A DNA stretch of 64,000 nt from Planococcus wigleyi (GCF_014836985.1 NZ_JACSPU010000004.1:424025-488024), one strand, 5' to 3'; positions 1-11,059 are shown, counted from the first letter of the stretch. The notes: generated from the letters alone by a model not told the origin. Translations and numbers: made by a program.

Positions 1-47
1 GTGAAAACGATGGTTTCGCCTTGAAGCAAAAGATCTTTATCAGACAT
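1..47 (-). CDS. hemD: Uroporphyrinogen-III synthase, 5' end only
   Basis: Only the first 15 codons lie inside the window, reading [15 protein letters not shown]. The ATG at 47..45 sits inside the 3' end of hemC, with its TGA sharing the same bases (ATGTCTGA), so the two are translationally coupled. The call rests on position: hemD follows hemC in the Bacillus hemAXCDBL operon. The enzyme closes and inverts ring D of hydroxymethylbilane. The fragment is too short for domain evidence. Confidence 0.7.
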   Translation of the reverse strand, partial: MSDKDLLLQGETIVF

Positions 48-969
48 TGCTCTCAGCTTTAACGCGTTGAATCAAATCGTATCCGCCTTGTGCACTGATT
101 TTCTCAGCCACTTCACGGCCTGCTTGAATTGGGTCACGGCTGATTGATGTTTCCTTGAATACCTGATCCGCTTCCGGCGAAGAAATCAATCCTGTAAATG
201 TAATTTCCCCATCTTTCACTGTTCCGTATCCTGCAATCGGCACTTGGCAGCTTCCGTCCATGTCACGCAGGAATTTACGCTCTGCATTAACAGCCAAGGC
301 GGTTTCTTCATGATTCAATTTAGCCAGTTCCGCCAAAAGTTCTGTATCGTCTTCGCGGCATTCAATCCCTAATGCGCCTTGTCCGATAGCCGGAAGGCAT
401 TCGTCGACTTCCAGGAATTCTGTAACCAAGTCATCTTTCCACCCCATGCGTTTCAAGCCGGCTGCAGCCAAAATGATGGCATCAAAATCGCCTGCCTGCA
501 ATTTCGCAAGACGTGTATCGATGTTGCCGCGGATCCATTGGATATCAAGGTCTGGACGCAACAGCAAAAGCTGTGAACTGCGGCGCAAGCTGCTTGTCCC
601 AACAACTGCTCCAACCGGAAGTTCCAATAATTTCACATGGCCGTTGGCGATATAAGCGTCGCGCGGATCTTCACGTTCTGGAATACAGCCGATAGTCAGG
701 CTTTCCGGCAAGACAGAAGGCATATCCTTCATGCTGTGGACAGCAAAATCGATTTCTTTATTGAACAGCGCCTGTTCGATTTCTTTGACGAAAAGACCTT
801 TACCGCCGACTTTTGATAGCATGACGTCGACAATGCGATCGCCTTTCGTAACGATTTCCTTGATTTCAAATTCAAAAGGCGATCCCGCCGCTTTCATTTT
901 TTCGATGAACTGGTTGGTTTGTGTCAATGCCAGCTTGCTTCTTCTAGAACCTACAATAATTTTTCTCAA
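40..969 (-). CDS. hemC: Hydroxymethylbilane synthase (porphobilinogen deaminase)
   Basis: Joins four porphobilinogen molecules into linear hydroxymethylbilane in haem synthesis, in the cytoplasm. The N-terminus [17 protein letters not shown] is the family signature. The cofactor-attachment region ends with [11 protein letters not shown], whose Cys carries the dipyrromethane primer. I chose a TTG start at 969, preceded by AGGA at good spacing and aligned with the B. subtilis start; an in-frame ATG at 996 would overlap hemX and has no good ribosome binding site. The protein is 309 residues, normal for the family. It lies 17 nt after hemX and overlaps hemD, so it belongs to the hem operon. Confidence 0.97.
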   Translation of the reverse strand: MRKIIVGSRRSKLALTQTNQFIEKMKAAGSPFEFEIKEIVTKGDRIVDVMLSKVGGKGLFVKEIEQALFNKEIDFAVHSMKDMPSVLPESLTIGCIPEREDPRDAYIANGHVKLLELPVGAVVGTSSLRRSSQLLLLRPDLDIQWIRGNIDTRLAKLQAGDFDAIILAAAGLKRMGWKDDLVTEFLEVDECLPAIGQGALGIECREDDTELLAELAKLNHEETALAVNAERKFLRDMDGSCQVPIAGYGTVKDGEITFTGLISSPEADQVFKETSISRDPIQAGREVAEKISAQGGYDLIQRVKAESNV

Positions 970-986
970 ATGAATCCTACCCTTCT

Positions 987-1817
987 TTAATACCAAAAAT
1001 GAAATTCAGATAATCGGCTGCCTAAAAAGAAATTGATCAGCAGCAATAAAAATGCATACGTATGTGCCAGCGCGTAATTCATCCCATTCAACGAGCCTTT
1101 GCGGTGCCACCACAGCACAAAGCTGTAGACCACCAGCAAGATGAACGATCCGACAATCTTCATGTCGAAGATAGAAAATGCAGCAAGTGAAATAAATGCC
1201 CATTGCAGCCCGAGCACCAATGACACGAACAGCAGCGAAATCCCGACGAGAATCGAAATCGTCATAAATTGCTGTGTTTGGCTGAGTGACGGCAAGCTGC
1301 TCCATTGCTTTGTCCATTTTTTCTGCTTCAATAATCGGTAAAGGATCATGTGAAGCGCCGAAAAAACGAATGACAAGGAAAATGCCACATAGGATAAAAT
1401 CGCGAAACTGATATGGATGAACAATAATTCCGAGACCAGCGATTCCCCGACAGGCGAACGCTCGATCTGGACCGGCGCGAAGGTGTGGATCGTCATGAAG
1501 ATGAATCCAATGATGTTGATGAAGAATACAGCAAAATCAAAACGGTAGAAAATCCTCAATACGAGCGACAGCGTCACCAGCAACCAGGCATAAAAATAAA
1601 TGCCTTCGAATAAAGTCAGTATCGGAAATCGTTGAGTCTCAACGATATACAGCACCAGGAAGACCGTCTGCAGCACCCATACAATGCCGAGCAGCGTCAT
1701 GGCTATCCGGCTGGCTCTTTTCTCTTTATATAAGTAATCTATAAAATAAAAAACAAGGCTGACAGCATATAGTATAACCATAGCTTCGTGCAGCCTTGCC
1801 ATTGTTATATCAGCCAT
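987..1817 (-). CDS. hemX: HemX, cytochrome c assembly-type membrane protein
   Basis: Polytopic membrane protein of the CcsA/HemX family with about eight hydrophobic segments. In B. subtilis HemX lowers the level of glutamyl-tRNA reductase, and the gene lies between hemA and hemC as it does here. I take the ATG at 1817 because AAGGGGA precedes it at normal spacing and the resulting 276 residues equal the B. subtilis length; a longer frame to 1871 has no ribosome binding site. The N-terminus [19 protein letters not shown] is typical. Haem handling itself is not shown by the sequence. Confidence 0.93.
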   Translation of the reverse strand: MADITMARLHEAMVILYAVSLVFYFIDYLYKEKRASRIAMTLLGIVWVLQTVFLVLYIVETQRFPILTLFEGIYFYAWLLVTLSLVLRIFYRFDFAVFFINIIGFIFMTIHTFAPVQIERSPVGESLVSELLFIHISFAILSYVAFSLSFVFSALHMILYRLLKQKKWTKQWSSLPSLSQTQQFMTISILVGISLLFVSLVLGLQWAFISLAAFSIFDMKIVGSFILLVVYSFVLWWHRKGSLNGMNYALAHTYAFLLLLINFFLGSRLSEFHFWY

Positions 1818-1901
1818 CCCATTCCCCTTCGTTTCCATAGTTAAAGGCGTTCCGTCTCTACATTTTAACATATAGATCCGAAAACGCCTCTTTAAGAAAG
1901 C

Positions 1902-3272
1902 TTAAAATGAATATTTGGGAGTTTCAGTTGCTTGTTGGGTTTCGAGAACGGCTTTTTCCGTTTTCTTTTGTGCAGCTTGCGACTGCTTTTCAATTTCTTT
2001 TTCAACGTCTTCTTCGATCCCGAAAATTTGCATGAATAATTCCAATTGTTCACGTGACTTAGGCGCTCCGCCCATTTCTTTCGCTTGCAGAATCGGATCT
2101 TTCAACAATTGATTGATAATCGATTTGGTGTGTTTGTTGAGAATTTTCTTTTCACGGTCAGTCAGATCCGGCATTTTGTTTTCAATGCTTGCCATGGTCT
2201 CAGCCTGTATGCCAAGCGCTTTTTGGCGCAGCGCAGAAATTACCGGAACAACGCCAAGCGTTGTCAGCCAGTCGTTGAACTGAAGTGCTTCCTGATCGAT
2301 CATGGTCATGATTTGGCCAGCCGCGCGTTCACGTTCTGCCAAATTCGCTTCTACGATGCCTTGCATGTCATCAATGTCGTACAAGAAGACATTCGGCAAG
2401 TCGCCGATGCGTGGATCCATATCACGTGGAACTGCGATATCCACCATGAATAACGGTTTGCCTTTGCGTAGTTTTTCCACAAACTGCATCAATTCAAGAT
2501 CGATGACAAAGTCAGTCGAGCCGGTTGATGAAATCAGAATGTCCGCTTCCAGCAATGCGCATTGCAATTGGTTCAACGGTTTTGCATTGCCGCCGAATTT
2601 GTCTGCCAACAGTTCCGCTTTCTCGAATGTACGGTTAATGACAGTGATACGGTCAGCTCCGCTCCCCTGCAAGTTCTTGATGGCCAATTCACCCATTTTT
2701 CCGGCACCTAAAATAACAACATGTTTGTTTTTAAGCGTACCAAAAATCTTCTTGCCGAGTTCAACTGCTGCATACGATACCGACACGGCATTTTCGCCGA
2801 TGGCCGTTTCAGAATGCGCTCTTTTCGCCAATGTAACAGCTTGCTTGAACAATTGATTAAACACCGTACCTGTAGTGCCGTGCTCTTGGCCTGCAAGGAA
2901 ACTGTTTTTTACTTGCCCAAGAATCTGCGTTTCACCCAATACCATTGAGTCGATGCCGGCTGTTACACGGAATAAGTGTTCAATTGCTTGATCTTGCTCA
3001 TGGACAAATAAATACTGGGAAATGGCTTCTTGTGGCAAGCCAAAATAGTCAGCAAGAAATTGCTTCACATAATACTTCCCAGTGTGAAGCTGATCCACGA
3101 CCGCATAGATTTCCGTCCGGTTACAAGTGGACACGATCACGTTCTCCAATATGCTTTTTTGTTCTTTTAACGCCTGCATCGCCTGTGGCAGCTCATTTTC
3201 AATAAATGAAAGCTTTTCGCGAATTTCCACGGGTGCAGAGCGATAATTCACCCCGACTACTAATGTATGCAT
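1902..3272 (-). CDS. hemA: Glutamyl-tRNA reductase
   Basis: First committed step of haem synthesis by the C5 route: reduces glutamyl-tRNA(Glu) to glutamate-1-semialdehyde with NADPH. The N-terminus [20 protein letters not shown] and the catalytic-Cys motif [11 protein letters not shown] are diagnostic; [12 protein letters not shown] is the NADP-binding loop. Length is 456 residues, normal for the family. It is the first gene of a hem operon with hemX, hemC and hemD. A perfect Per box and a sigma-A type promoter lie upstream, so control by the peroxide regulator PerR is likely, as in B. subtilis. The C-terminus beyond residue 425 is rich in K, E and Q and looks disordered. Confidence 0.98.
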   Translation of the reverse strand: MHTLVVGVNYRSAPVEIREKLSFIENELPQAMQALKEQKSILENVIVSTCNRTEIYAVVDQLHTGKYYVKQFLADYFGLPQEAISQYLFVHEQDQAIEHLFRVTAGIDSMVLGETQILGQVKNSFLAGQEHGTTGTVFNQLFKQAVTLAKRAHSETAIGENAVSVSYAAVELGKKIFGTLKNKHVVILGAGKMGELAIKNLQGSGADRITVINRTFEKAELLADKFGGNAKPLNQLQCALLEADILISSTGSTDFVIDLELMQFVEKLRKGKPLFMVDIAVPRDMDPRIGDLPNVFLYDIDDMQGIVEANLAERERAAGQIMTMIDQEALQFNDWLTTLGVVPVISALRQKALGIQAETMASIENKMPDLTDREKKILNKHTKSIINQLLKDPILQAKEMGGAPKSREQLELFMQIFGIEEDVEKEIEKQSQAAQKKTEKAVLETQQATETPKYSF

Positions 3273-3313
3273 GGGTACAAAACACCTTTCACGTTCATAT
3301 TTCCTCTAGATTT

Positions 3314-3322
3314 AGTATACCA
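3314..3322 (-). promoter_or_regulatory. Proximal hemA promoter (extended -10)
   Basis: TGG-TATACT on the minus strand is an extended -10 element about 45 nt upstream of the hemA start. No good -35 hexamer sits at the usual distance, so this is a weaker candidate than the distal promoter at the Per box. Confidence 0.45.
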
Positions 3323-3379
3323 CTTATCATCTTTAAAATGCCTTTGAATTTGTGAACAAGGCATGAATATAGTCCTTAT

Positions 3380-3394
3380 TTATAATTATTATAA
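3380..3394 (-). promoter_or_regulatory. PerR operator (Per box) of hemA
   Basis: The 15-mer TTATAATAATTATAA matches the B. subtilis Per-box consensus TTATAATnATTATAA at every position. It lies just downstream of the -10 of the distal hemA promoter, so bound PerR would block transcription. PerR control of hemAXCDBL is established in B. subtilis; here it is inferred from the site. Confidence 0.85.
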
Positions 3395-3398
3395 ATTA

Positions 3399-3427
3399 AT
3401 AGTAGCAAAGGTGTCTGACGTCTACAA
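3399..3427 (-). promoter_or_regulatory. Distal hemA promoter
   Basis: TTGTAG, a 17-nt spacer, then TACTAT preceded by TGC gives a sigma-A type promoter on the minus strand. The Per box follows directly in the start-site region. The transcript would carry a leader of about 120 nt before hemA. Confidence 0.65.
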
Positions 3428-3553
3428 GTATAACGCTCTTAGTCGGAATTACCTGTCAACTCAAACTATCGCGAGAGATGGATTCGCTTCAGGCGGGCGA
3501 TTGAAGAGCAGTTAGGCAGAGGGAAATCTATGGAAGAAGGAGCTATTTCCAAT

Positions 3554-3580
3554 AAAAAAAGCACAGCCCGGAGGCTGCGC
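3554..3580 (-). terminator. Terminator after engB
   Basis: On the minus strand GCGCAGCC, a 4-nt loop and GGCTGTGC (one G-U pair) are followed by seven T. It begins 7 nt after the engB stop and closes the lon-engB unit. Between here and the hemA promoter (3430..3553) I see no gene. Confidence 0.85.
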
Positions 3581-3586
3581 TTGAAT

Positions 3587-4171
3587 TTATTGCATTCTGC
3601 TTTCGATTTCTTTCCAGGCTTCGTCTTTGCCGAGACCGGTTTCAGACGAAAAAATGATCAATGGATCGGTTTTATCCATATCCAATGTGGTGCGCACAAT
3701 TTTCTTGTGCTTGTCCCATTTGCCTTTTGGAATTTTATCCGCTTTGGTCGCGATAATGATGCATGGAATGCCGTAATGCTTCATGAAATCATACATCGCG
3801 ATATCGTCTCTGCTTGGCGGATGGCGCAAGTCGACGATTTGGATCACAGCACGCAATGGTTCGCGGTCTGTGATGTACCTTTCAATCATCTTGCCCCATG
3901 CTTCCCGTTCGCTTTTTGATACTTTGGCATAGCCGTATCCGGGAACATCGACATAGAACAGCTTTTCTTCAATTTTATAGAAGTTCAAGGTCTGTGTCTT
4001 GCCGGGTTTAGATGAGATGCGCGCCATGCTTTTGCGCCCGATCATTTTGTTGATGAAAGACGATTTCCCGACGTTTGAACGTCCGGCTAAAGCGAATTCC
4101 GGTAAACCGTCTTCCGGATATTGATCCGGACGGACGGCACTGATGACTAGTTCTACATGATTAACTTTCAT
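3587..4171 (-). CDS. engB: Ribosome-biogenesis GTPase EngB/YsxC
   Basis: Small GTPase of the TrmE-Era-EngA-YihA-Septin group, needed for late assembly of the large ribosomal subunit. The Walker A loop GRSNVGKSS is at residues 30-38, DVPGYG is the G3 motif and TKADK the G4 motif. Its 194 residues are normal length. The ATG overlaps the lon stop codon (ATGA), so translation is coupled. The lon-engB pairing is the same in B. subtilis (lonA-ysxC). A terminator follows. Confidence 0.97.
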   Translation of the reverse strand: MKVNHVELVISAVRPDQYPEDGLPEFALAGRSNVGKSSFINKMIGRKSMARISSKPGKTQTLNFYKIEEKLFYVDVPGYGYAKVSKSEREAWGKMIERYITDREPLRAVIQIVDLRHPPSRDDIAMYDFMKHYGIPCIIIATKADKIPKGKWDKHKKIVRTTLDMDKTDPLIIFSSETGLGKDEAWKEIESRMQ

Positions 4172-6495
4172 TCATTTTCTCCTTCTAAGGCAATTTCCAA
4201 TGCCTCATCCGCTTGAGAAACCAGTTTAAAGGTCAGCTCTTCACGGATTGTTTCTGGTATATCTTCCAGGTCACGCTCATTGTCAAGCGGCAAGATGATG
4301 GTTTTCAATCCAGCACGGTGCGCACTCAAGGTTTTTTCCTTGATTCCGCCGATTGGCAGAACGCGGCCGCGCAAGGTGATTTCACCCGTCATGCCGACTT
4401 CACGGCGGATCGGACGTTTCGTTAAAGCAGATACCAAAGCAGTCGCGATGGTAATCCCCGCTGAAGGGCCGTCTTTTGGAACAGCGCCTTCCGGAACGTG
4501 GATATGGATATCGTGCGATTCATGGAAATTCGGATCGATCCCCAGAGATTCAGCACGGGCACGGACAAACGACAATGCCGTTTGTGCAGATTCTTTCATG
4601 ACGTCCCCCAGTTTACCGGTCAACTGCAATTTGCCTTTGCCGGCTGACAGCGAAACTTCGATTTGAAGCGTGTCCCCGCCGACTGTTGTATAGGCAAGGC
4701 CAGTAGCCACGCCGATTTGGTTTTCTGTTTCAGCCATTCCGTAACGGAATTTGCGTTTTCCAAGGTACGATTCCACTTCTTCTGCGCCGACTTTCACTTG
4801 GTCTTTCTCTTTTGAGACAATTTGCTTGGTTACTTTGCGGCAGATTGAAGCGATTTGGCGTTCCAGTCCACGGACACCCGCTTCGCGCGTATAGTAGCGG
4901 ACGATATTAAGCAAAGCTTCGTCATCAAACTGCAACTGTTCTTCCGTCAAACCATGTTCTTTCATTTGCTTCGGTGCCAAATGGTTTTTAGCGATCATTT
5001 GTTTTTCGACTTCTGTGTAGCCCGCAATTGAAATGACTTCCATCCGGTCACGCAGCGGTCCAGGAATTGATCCTAAATCATTGGCTGTCGCGATGAAAAG
5101 CACATTGGAAAGATCATACGTTTCTTCAATGTAATGGTCACTGAACGAATTATTCTGTTCTGGATCCAATACTTCCAGCATCGCCGAAGATGGATCGCCG
5201 CGGAAATCATTCGACATCTTATCGATTTCATCCAACAGGAAGACCGGGTTAACGGTTCCCGCTTTTTTCATTCCTTGTATGATACGGCCTGGCATCGCAC
5301 CGACATACGTCCGGCGATGGCCTCGGATTTCCGATTCATCGCGGACGCCGCCAAGTGAAACGCGGACAAATTTGCGGTCCAGGGATTCGGCGATCGATTT
5401 CGCCAAGGACGTTTTCCCGACACCCGGAGGTCCGACCAGACAAAGAATTGGGCCACGCAATGAATTGGTCATCTGCTGGACAGCCAAGTATTCCAGTACG
5501 CGTTCTTTGACGCTTTCCAGTCCATCATGGTCACGGTCCAACACTTCTTCTGCGTATTTGATATCCAGACGATCATCTGTCGCTTCCGACCACGGAATCG
5601 TTACCAACCACTCGATATAATTGCGGATAATGCCGCTTTCTGCAGCTGCGGAAGGAAGTTTCTCGTAACGGTCCAGTTCTTTGAAAGCCACTTTTTGAGT
5701 GGATTCCGGCATTTTCGCTTCTTCGATCCGTTTTTTCAGATCGACCACTTCAGCTGATTTGCCGTCTTTGTCGCCAAGTTCCGTTTGGATCGCTTTCATC
5801 TGCTCGCGCAAATAAAATTCTTTTTGCGTCTGCTCCATCGCTTTTTTCACACGAAGGTTGATCCGTTTTTCCAGATCTACGACTTCCTGTTCACTATGGA
5901 GACGGGTAATCAAAAGCTCTAAGCGTTTGCTGATATCGAATGTTTCCAAAACTTCCTGCTTGGCAGCCACTTTCATCGAAAGATGGGAAGCGACCATATC
6001 CGCCAAACGGCCAGGCTCTTCAATATCAGCAACGGTATTATACGTTTCTGTGCTGACTTTTTTCGAGCTCTTCGCGTAGTTCTCAAAATGCTCAAGCAAC
6101 AAACGCATTAGGGCGTCTTGTTCTGCATCTCTTTCTGTTTCGTCCGGGAAAGAAGTCACTTCAACAATCGTGAAGTCTTCCCCTTCCTCGTAGTTCTTCA
6201 TTTGTCCGCGTTCCAAACCTTCAACCAGTACACGGATTGTGCCATTCGGCAATTTCAGCATCTGCTTGACATATGCCAGCGTACCGATTTTGTGGAGATC
6301 GTCTTTCTCCGGCTGCTCTGTACTCATGTCTTTTTGAGTTGCCAAAAAGATGATGTTGTCATCCAGCAATGCCTGTTCCAATGCAGCCACCGAACGCTCA
6401 CGGCCTACATCTATATGCAATACCATCGTCGGGAATACAAGAAGTCCGCGCAATGGCAGTAATGGCACACTTTTCGTCACTTTTTTCTTCGCCAT
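4168..6495 (-). CDS. lon: ATP-dependent protease LonA
   Basis: Cytoplasmic AAA+ serine protease that degrades misfolded and regulatory proteins. The N-terminal substrate domain opens with [17 protein letters not shown]; Walker [10 protein letters not shown] is near residues 355-363; the protease domain carries PKDGPSAG with the catalytic Ser, and GGIKEK with the catalytic Lys. I use the ATG at 6495, preceded by GGAGGTGA at 8-nt spacing; the longer frame to 6528 lacks such a site. The result is 775 residues, as in B. subtilis. In B. subtilis the sporulation protease lonB lies between clpX and lonA; here it is absent. Confidence 0.98.
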   Translation of the reverse strand: MAKKKVTKSVPLLPLRGLLVFPTMVLHIDVGRERSVAALEQALLDDNIIFLATQKDMSTEQPEKDDLHKIGTLAYVKQMLKLPNGTIRVLVEGLERGQMKNYEEGEDFTIVEVTSFPDETERDAEQDALMRLLLEHFENYAKSSKKVSTETYNTVADIEEPGRLADMVASHLSMKVAAKQEVLETFDISKRLELLITRLHSEQEVVDLEKRINLRVKKAMEQTQKEFYLREQMKAIQTELGDKDGKSAEVVDLKKRIEEAKMPESTQKVAFKELDRYEKLPSAAAESGIIRNYIEWLVTIPWSEATDDRLDIKYAEEVLDRDHDGLESVKERVLEYLAVQQMTNSLRGPILCLVGPPGVGKTSLAKSIAESLDRKFVRVSLGGVRDESEIRGHRRTYVGAMPGRIIQGMKKAGTVNPVFLLDEIDKMSNDFRGDPSSAMLEVLDPEQNNSFSDHYIEETYDLSNVLFIATANDLGSIPGPLRDRMEVISIAGYTEVEKQMIAKNHLAPKQMKEHGLTEEQLQFDDEALLNIVRYYTREAGVRGLERQIASICRKVTKQIVSKEKDQVKVGAEEVESYLGKRKFRYGMAETENQIGVATGLAYTTVGGDTLQIEVSLSAGKGKLQLTGKLGDVMKESAQTALSFVRARAESLGIDPNFHESHDIHIHVPEGAVPKDGPSAGITIATALVSALTKRPIRREVGMTGEITLRGRVLPIGGIKEKTLSAHRAGLKTIILPLDNERDLEDIPETIREELTFKLVSQADEALEIALEGENE

Positions 6496-6553
6496 CTGGG
6501 AAGTCACCTCCGGGAATATTTTCAACAAGAAACAATCGTAAGTAAGTTTTTAA

Positions 6554-6599
6554 GGTTATAAGACATATCGCAGCCTTGACAGGTGCTTCCGCTTTTCTA
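6554..6599 (-). repeat. Dispersed AGAAAAGCG repeat, truncated copy
   Basis: On the minus strand a copy starts AGAAAAGCGGAAGCACC and runs to about TCTTATAACC in the clpX-lon gap. Its left end matches the other repeats of this window; the right-hand GTCTGGACA end is missing. Confidence 0.6.
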
Positions 6600-6601
6600 A
6601 T

Positions 6602-6654
6602 AAAAACGGGCCAACTCCGAAATGCGCGGATGCGCACGATCAGAGTCAGCCCGT
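6602..6654 (-). terminator. Terminator after clpX
   Basis: A 12-bp imperfect stem (ACGGGCTGACTC with GAGTTGGCCCGT) encloses a smaller TGCGC/GCGCA hairpin and is followed by a T run on the minus strand. It separates clpX from lon. Confidence 0.75.
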
Positions 6655-6721
6655 ATCATCCTTTTGATTGGTTCAACTGCCACTCAGTGAGACTTTTCCA
6701 CTGCGTGAAGTTCCACTCATT

Positions 6722-7993
6722 TTACGCGGATGTTTTCTCATTATTGTCGTTGACGAATACGGAGCCATCTTCCAAAATCAGTTTAGGCTGTACGCTATCC
6801 GCAACAGTTTCTTTTGTGATGACACATTCAACGATGTCTTCACGTGAAGGCAGGTCAAACATCACTTCAAGCATGATATTCTCGATAATTGAACGAAGTC
6901 CACGGGCACCGGTTTTGCGTTCAATTGCCAATTTCGCAATTTCAACAAGTGCACCAGGCTCGAAAGTCAATTTAACGCCATCAAGTTCCATCATCTTCTG
7001 ATATTGCTTGATCAATGCATTCTTCGGTTCAGTCAAGATTTCAACCAAAGCTTTTTCATCCAATTGCTCAAGGCTTGCCAATACAGGCAAACGGCCGATG
7101 AACTCTGGAATCAAACCAAATTTCAACAGATCTTCCGGAATCAATTGGCTAAGCAATGATTTCTCATCCAATTCTTCCTTGTTCGGATCTGCACCGAAAC
7201 CGATGATTTTATTGCCGAGACGGCGTTTGATGATTTGGTCTACTCCATCGAAAGCACCGCCTACGATGAACAGAACGTTCGTCGTATCGATTTGGATGAA
7301 TTCCTGATGTGGATGCTTGCGTCCGCCCTGAGGTGGAACACTTGCAGTGGTTCCTTCCAAAATCTTCAGAAGGGCCTGCTGTACGCCTTCACCGGAAACA
7401 TCGCGTGTAATCGATGGGTTTTCGGATTTGCGTGCCACTTTGTCGATCTCATCAATATAGATGATTCCTTTTTCTGCGCGCTCCACATCATAGTCTGCAG
7501 CTTGGATCAGCTTTAGTAGAATGTTTTCTACGTCTTCTCCGACATAACCAGCTTCAGTCAATGAAGTTGCGTCTGCAATCGCAAACGGCACATTCAGAAT
7601 GCGGGCCAAAGTTTGTGCAAGCAAGGTTTTCCCGCTTCCTGTTGGTCCGATCAACACAATATTAGATTTCGACAACTCGACATCATCGATTTTGCTGTTT
7701 GAGTTGACGCGTTTGTAGTGGTTATAAACTGCTACAGCCAACGATTTCTTCGCTTTTTCCTGGCCGATGACATAGCCATTTAAAATATCCAGAATTTCTT
7801 TTGGCTTAGGCACTTCTTTGAATTCTACTTCTTCGTCTGTACCAAGCTCTTCTTCTACGATTTCCGTACAAAGCTCAATACATTCGTCACAAATATAAAC
7901 ACCTGGTCCTGCGACCAGTTTACGAACTTGCTCCTGTGGTTTACCACAAAATGAACATTTTAAATGCTCTTTCTCGTCATTGAATTTGAACAA
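6722..7993 (-). CDS. clpX: ATP-dependent Clp protease, unfoldase subunit ClpX
   Basis: AAA+ unfoldase that feeds substrates to ClpP. The zinc-binding domain has Cys at 13, 16, 35 and 38; Walker A GPTGSGKT is at residues 116-123; Walker B is IYIDEIDK; the ClpP-binding loop is [17 protein letters not shown] with IGFGAD. I chose the TTG at 7993 because AGGGGTG ends 6 nt before it and MFKFN matches B. subtilis; the upstream GTG at 8002 lies inside that ribosome binding site. The protein is 423 residues. It has its own promoter and terminator, just downstream of tig. Confidence 0.97.
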   Translation of the reverse strand: MFKFNDEKEHLKCSFCGKPQEQVRKLVAGPGVYICDECIELCTEIVEEELGTDEEVEFKEVPKPKEILDILNGYVIGQEKAKKSLAVAVYNHYKRVNSNSKIDDVELSKSNIVLIGPTGSGKTLLAQTLARILNVPFAIADATSLTEAGYVGEDVENILLKLIQAADYDVERAEKGIIYIDEIDKVARKSENPSITRDVSGEGVQQALLKILEGTTASVPPQGGRKHPHQEFIQIDTTNVLFIVGGAFDGVDQIIKRRLGNKIIGFGADPNKEELDEKSLLSQLIPEDLLKFGLIPEFIGRLPVLASLEQLDEKALVEILTEPKNALIKQYQKMMELDGVKLTFEPGALVEIAKLAIERKTGARGLRSIIENIMLEVMFDLPSREDIVECVITKETVADSVQPKLILEDGSVFVNDNNEKTSA

Positions 7994-8037
7994 TGTATTC
8001 ACCCCTATTCAAGCCATTATCTTACAAGATTATCGTA

Positions 8038-8067
8038 ATTGTAGCAACTAATTAGATTCACAGTCAA
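8038..8067 (-). promoter_or_regulatory. clpX promoter
   Basis: TTGACT, an 18-nt spacer and TACAAT preceded by TGC on the minus strand make a strong sigma-A type promoter about 45 nt upstream of the clpX start. Confidence 0.8.
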
Positions 8068-8110
8068 TTTCTTGGCATCCTAAGTATAATTCCAGTGTTC
8101 TATGTAGTGG

Positions 8111-8140
8111 AAAACAAGGTGCGTCTCCGCACCTTGTTTC
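8111..8140 (-). terminator. Terminator after tig
   Basis: AAACAAGGTGCG, a GAGA loop and CGCACCTTGTTT form a perfect 12-bp stem ending in T residues, 25 nt after the tig stop codon. Confidence 0.85.
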
Positions 8141-8166
8141 CTAATTCTTTATATGTTGCTTATGTG

Positions 8167-9453
8167 TTATTCAGCGATTTTAGCGTTGTCCACTAGGAAC
8201 TCAACTGTGTTCTGCATGCGGATATCGTTCTCAAGCATTTCAGTTCCACCTAGAGCTGTTTTGATCTGTTCAATGTCCATGTTGAATTGACCAGCCATTT
8301 TTTCAAGCTCTTTGTCGATGTCTTCTGAAGTAACTTGCATGTTTTCAGCTTCAGCAATAGCTTCAAGTGTCAATGAAACGCGTACGCGTGTTTCAGCATC
8401 ACCGTGCATTTGCTCACGAAGTGCAGCTTCGTCTTGCCCAGAGAACTGGAAGTATAATTCAAGGTTCATGCCTTGTTGAGTTAAACGCTGTTCGAAATCA
8501 CTCATCATACGGTCCATTTCTGTGTGGATCATTGCATGAGGAATATCGATTGTTGCGTTTTCAGCAGCTTTTTGAACCAATTCGTCGCGAAGCGTTGCAT
8601 CAGCAGCAGATTTCTTCTCAGCAATCAGGCTTTCTTTCATTTTCGTGCGAAGCGCTTCAAGGCTTTCCACTTCAGGGTCGATTTCTTTAGCGAACTCGTC
8701 GTTCAACTCTGGAAGTTCCTTGCCTTTAACTTCGTTTACTTTCACTTTGAATGTTGCAGCTTTGCCTGCAAGTTCAGCAGCGTGGTATTCTTCTGGGAAA
8801 GTGACTTCAACGTCTTTTTCTTCTCCAGCTTTAACGCCTACCAATTGCTCTTCAAATCCAGGGATGAAAGAGTTTGATCCGATTTCAAGGGAATAATCAT
8901 TTCCTTGGCCGCCTTCAAAAGCTTCTCCATCAACAAATCCTTCGAAATCGATAACAGCTGTATCGCCTTCAACGATTGCTTCGTCTTCTTTAACAGTCAA
9001 CTCAGCCATACGCTCCTGGTTTTCTTTCAACTGGTTTTCGATGTCTTCGTCAGTCACTTCAGTATCAGGTTTCGATGCTTCAAGACCTTTGTATTCGCCA
9101 AGCTCAACTTCTGGTTTTACAATCACTTTCGCTGTAAATACAAGAGGCTGGCCTTTTTCGATTGTTTCAATGTCGATTTCAGGACGGTCAACCGGGTTGA
9201 TTCCTGCTTCTTCAACTGCATTCGCGTAAGCGTCAGGCAAGATGAAATCCAAAGCGTCCTGGTAAAGTGATTCTACGCCAAAACGTTTTTCGAACATTTG
9301 ACGAGGCATTTTTCCTTTACGGAAACCTGGTACGTTAATTTCTTTAACAACTTTCTTAAACGCTTTATCAAGACCGGCGTTTACTTCTTCTGCAGGAACT
9401 TCAACTGTAAGAACCCCTGTGTTACCTTCTTGTTTTTCCCATTTTGCTGACAT
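8167..9453 (-). CDS. tig: Trigger factor, ribosome-associated chaperone
   Basis: Peptidyl-prolyl isomerase and chaperone that binds at the ribosome exit tunnel. The N-terminal ribosome-binding signature GFRKGKMPR is near residue 44-52, followed by an FKBP-type domain ([19 protein letters not shown], about 165-185) and a helical C-terminal domain. Its 428 residues are normal length. GGAGGG lies 8 nt before the ATG. A strong promoter and a terminator make it a single-gene unit between ysoA and clpX, the same neighbourhood as in B. subtilis. Confidence 0.98.
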   Translation of the reverse strand: MSAKWEKQEGNTGVLTVEVPAEEVNAGLDKAFKKVVKEINVPGFRKGKMPRQMFEKRFGVESLYQDALDFILPDAYANAVEEAGINPVDRPEIDIETIEKGQPLVFTAKVIVKPEVELGEYKGLEASKPDTEVTDEDIENQLKENQERMAELTVKEDEAIVEGDTAVIDFEGFVDGEAFEGGQGNDYSLEIGSNSFIPGFEEQLVGVKAGEEKDVEVTFPEEYHAAELAGKAATFKVKVNEVKGKELPELNDEFAKEIDPEVESLEALRTKMKESLIAEKKSAADATLRDELVQKAAENATIDIPHAMIHTEMDRMMSDFEQRLTQQGMNLELYFQFSGQDEAALREQMHGDAETRVRVSLTLEAIAEAENMQVTSEDIDKELEKMAGQFNMDIEQIKTALGGTEMLENDIRMQNTVEFLVDNAKIAE

Positions 9454-9521
9454 ATTATAAGCCCTCCAAACATTTTCTACAAAGTCATTTTACGTTTTAT
9501 ACGAATTTTGACAACTTCAAT

Positions 9522-9549
9522 ATTATAGCACACATGCCGACAGGTTCAA
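9522..9549 (-). promoter_or_regulatory. tig promoter
   Basis: TTGAAC, a 16-nt spacer and TATAAT preceded by TGC on the minus strand. It sits between the ysoA stop codon and tig. Confidence 0.8.
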
Positions 9550-9555
9550 CTATTT

Positions 9556-10536
9556 CTACCCATTGCGCATTTCGAACCAAAGTTCGGCCTGCTGAATCAG
9601 CTCGAGCAGCTTTTCGTCTTCACTGAATGAAGTCATTCCGCTGAACAGCCCTTCTGTGTAATCCATATACCCCTGCGCCACGTCTTCTTCATTATAGTCA
9701 TCCCAGATGAACGGATACAATAGATAAATATGCCGTTCAAACAGTTCTTTGACCATCTCTAGACGAGTCGGATCCTTCGCCAGCTCGTTGTCGATGATAG
9801 CGGTGATTTTCCGGATTCGGCTGTTGTTCACCGGATCCGGCAATTCATTGATGCTGAATGTGCCTTGGTAATGAAATTTTCGGACGGAAACTTCCGCATC
9901 GATCTTTTCCTGGAACAGCATGAATAATATGTATGTCTTCGTCAAGAGATCGGCTTCCGGATGTTCGATGATCGCAATCAGCTTCTTCTTCAAAGCCTGA
10001 TAGGAAGTCGTCGGCAAATCCAGAATCAATTGCTCTTGTTCCGCAGGGTGAAGCGCCAAAAATGTATCGATGGCGTACTTCGAAGCATCCACTTTTTCAG
10101 ATGCCGCATTTGCTGCAATGCGTTCGTTCAAGTCACGCAATTGCTGGAATTGTTCCAGCCGTTCTTCCGGCAACACTTTTTCTTCTATTAGAGCTTCAAT
10201 CATTTTTTCCGCTTCTTCAAATTCGCGGACTTGCATCAAAATACTTATGTATAATTCCATCGTTTCCAGGTAATGAATCGGTCCGATCTTCAATAATTCA
10301 CGGCACACTTCTAGCGCTTCCTGGAATTCCCCAAGCTCATAGAGGCAATAGGCATAACCGCCGAGGGCTGCTGCGTGTTCAGGTTCATATGACAAAACTT
10401 GATATAGACTGTCACGGGCATCTTCGTACTTTTCTTCTTTTAAATAGGTCATTCCTTCAGACAACAAACGTGTTACGGTCGTCGGAAAAACAATGACATT
10501 CCCCTTGCGCTTTAAATCGCGATATTTCTTCCGCAT
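9556..10536 (-). CDS. Tetratricopeptide-repeat protein (YsoA-like)
   Basis: A protein of 326 residues with TPR-like helical pairs near the N-terminus (EGMTYLKEEKYEDARDSLYQVL, then EHAAALGGYAYCLYELGEFQEALEVC). The rest is helical and rich in charged residues, with no catalytic motif that I recognise. No signal peptide or membrane segment is seen. I chose the ATG at 10536, preceded by AGAGGTGG; the frame extends to 10566 without a better site. The B. subtilis gene at this place upstream of tig is ysoA, also a TPR protein. Its partners and function are unknown. Confidence 0.88.
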   Translation of the reverse strand: MRKKYRDLKRKGNVIVFPTTVTRLLSEGMTYLKEEKYEDARDSLYQVLSYEPEHAAALGGYAYCLYELGEFQEALEVCRELLKIGPIHYLETMELYISILMQVREFEEAEKMIEALIEEKVLPEERLEQFQQLRDLNERIAANAASEKVDASKYAIDTFLALHPAEQEQLILDLPTTSYQALKKKLIAIIEHPEADLLTKTYILFMLFQEKIDAEVSVRKFHYQGTFSINELPDPVNNSRIRKITAIIDNELAKDPTRLEMVKELFERHIYLLYPFIWDDYNEEDVAQGYMDYTEGLFSGMTSFSEDEKLLELIQQAELWFEMRNG

Positions 10537-10623
10537 CCTACCACCTCTTTTGTATCTCATAATCATATCATATTCCCGTTAGAGCGAAAATAAAAACCTT
10601 ATTGTTGGAATAATGATTGCCCA

Positions 10624-10923
10624 TCACCACAAAGCTTTCTGTTCGCTGGTCAGTTGCAGAAATTTCGGAATCAGGGACAGGCCAATTGCCAACAATCCAA
10701 TCATCATGCCGACTGTATAAACCAATGGAAAATCCAAAATGACTGCAAATGGCAAAGGCAAAAGAATCATCCAATTGATCAGCGTCATTCGTTGCCGAGA
10801 TCTTGGTGTTGCATATTGACTGCCTTTGCAATTCGGACAGTGCATGGGGCCATGGATTTTCCAGGAGGCCATGATCGACTGCTTCCAAGTCCATTGAGTT
10901 CCGCATCTTTCACATACTGGCAT
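10624..10923 (-). CDS. CxxC-20-CxxC zinc-ribbon membrane protein
   Basis: A protein of 99 residues with two Cys pairs (CERC at 4-7 and CPNC at 29-32) about 20 residues apart, a likely zinc ribbon. Two hydrophobic helices follow (about 47-61 and 67-85). This layout matches the small Bacillales family named for its CXXC-20-CXXC spacing; the function is not known. AAGGAGG lies at ideal distance from the ATG. It is separate from ysoA and the tRNA. Confidence 0.85.
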   Translation of the reverse strand: MPVCERCGTQWTWKQSIMASWKIHGPMHCPNCKGSQYATPRSRQRMTLINWMILLPLPFAVILDFPLVYTVGMMIGLLAIGLSLIPKFLQLTSEQKALW

Positions 10924-11059
10924 AAAAAAACCTCCTTATAAGTATTACGTCTTAAGCAGGATTTAGTTTCACTCTCCTTAAAATTCACGCCAAAAGCGAA
11001 TATAAAAAGCCATATAGAAGCCGGTAGTTCAGAGATGAAAAATCACCTGTTGCATACAC

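Noticed and set aside
3427..3459. TTGACA and TATACT upstream of hemA as a promoter
   Set aside because: The spacer is 21 nt, too long for a sigma-A promoter; the TTGTAG-TACTAT pair with 17 nt fits better.
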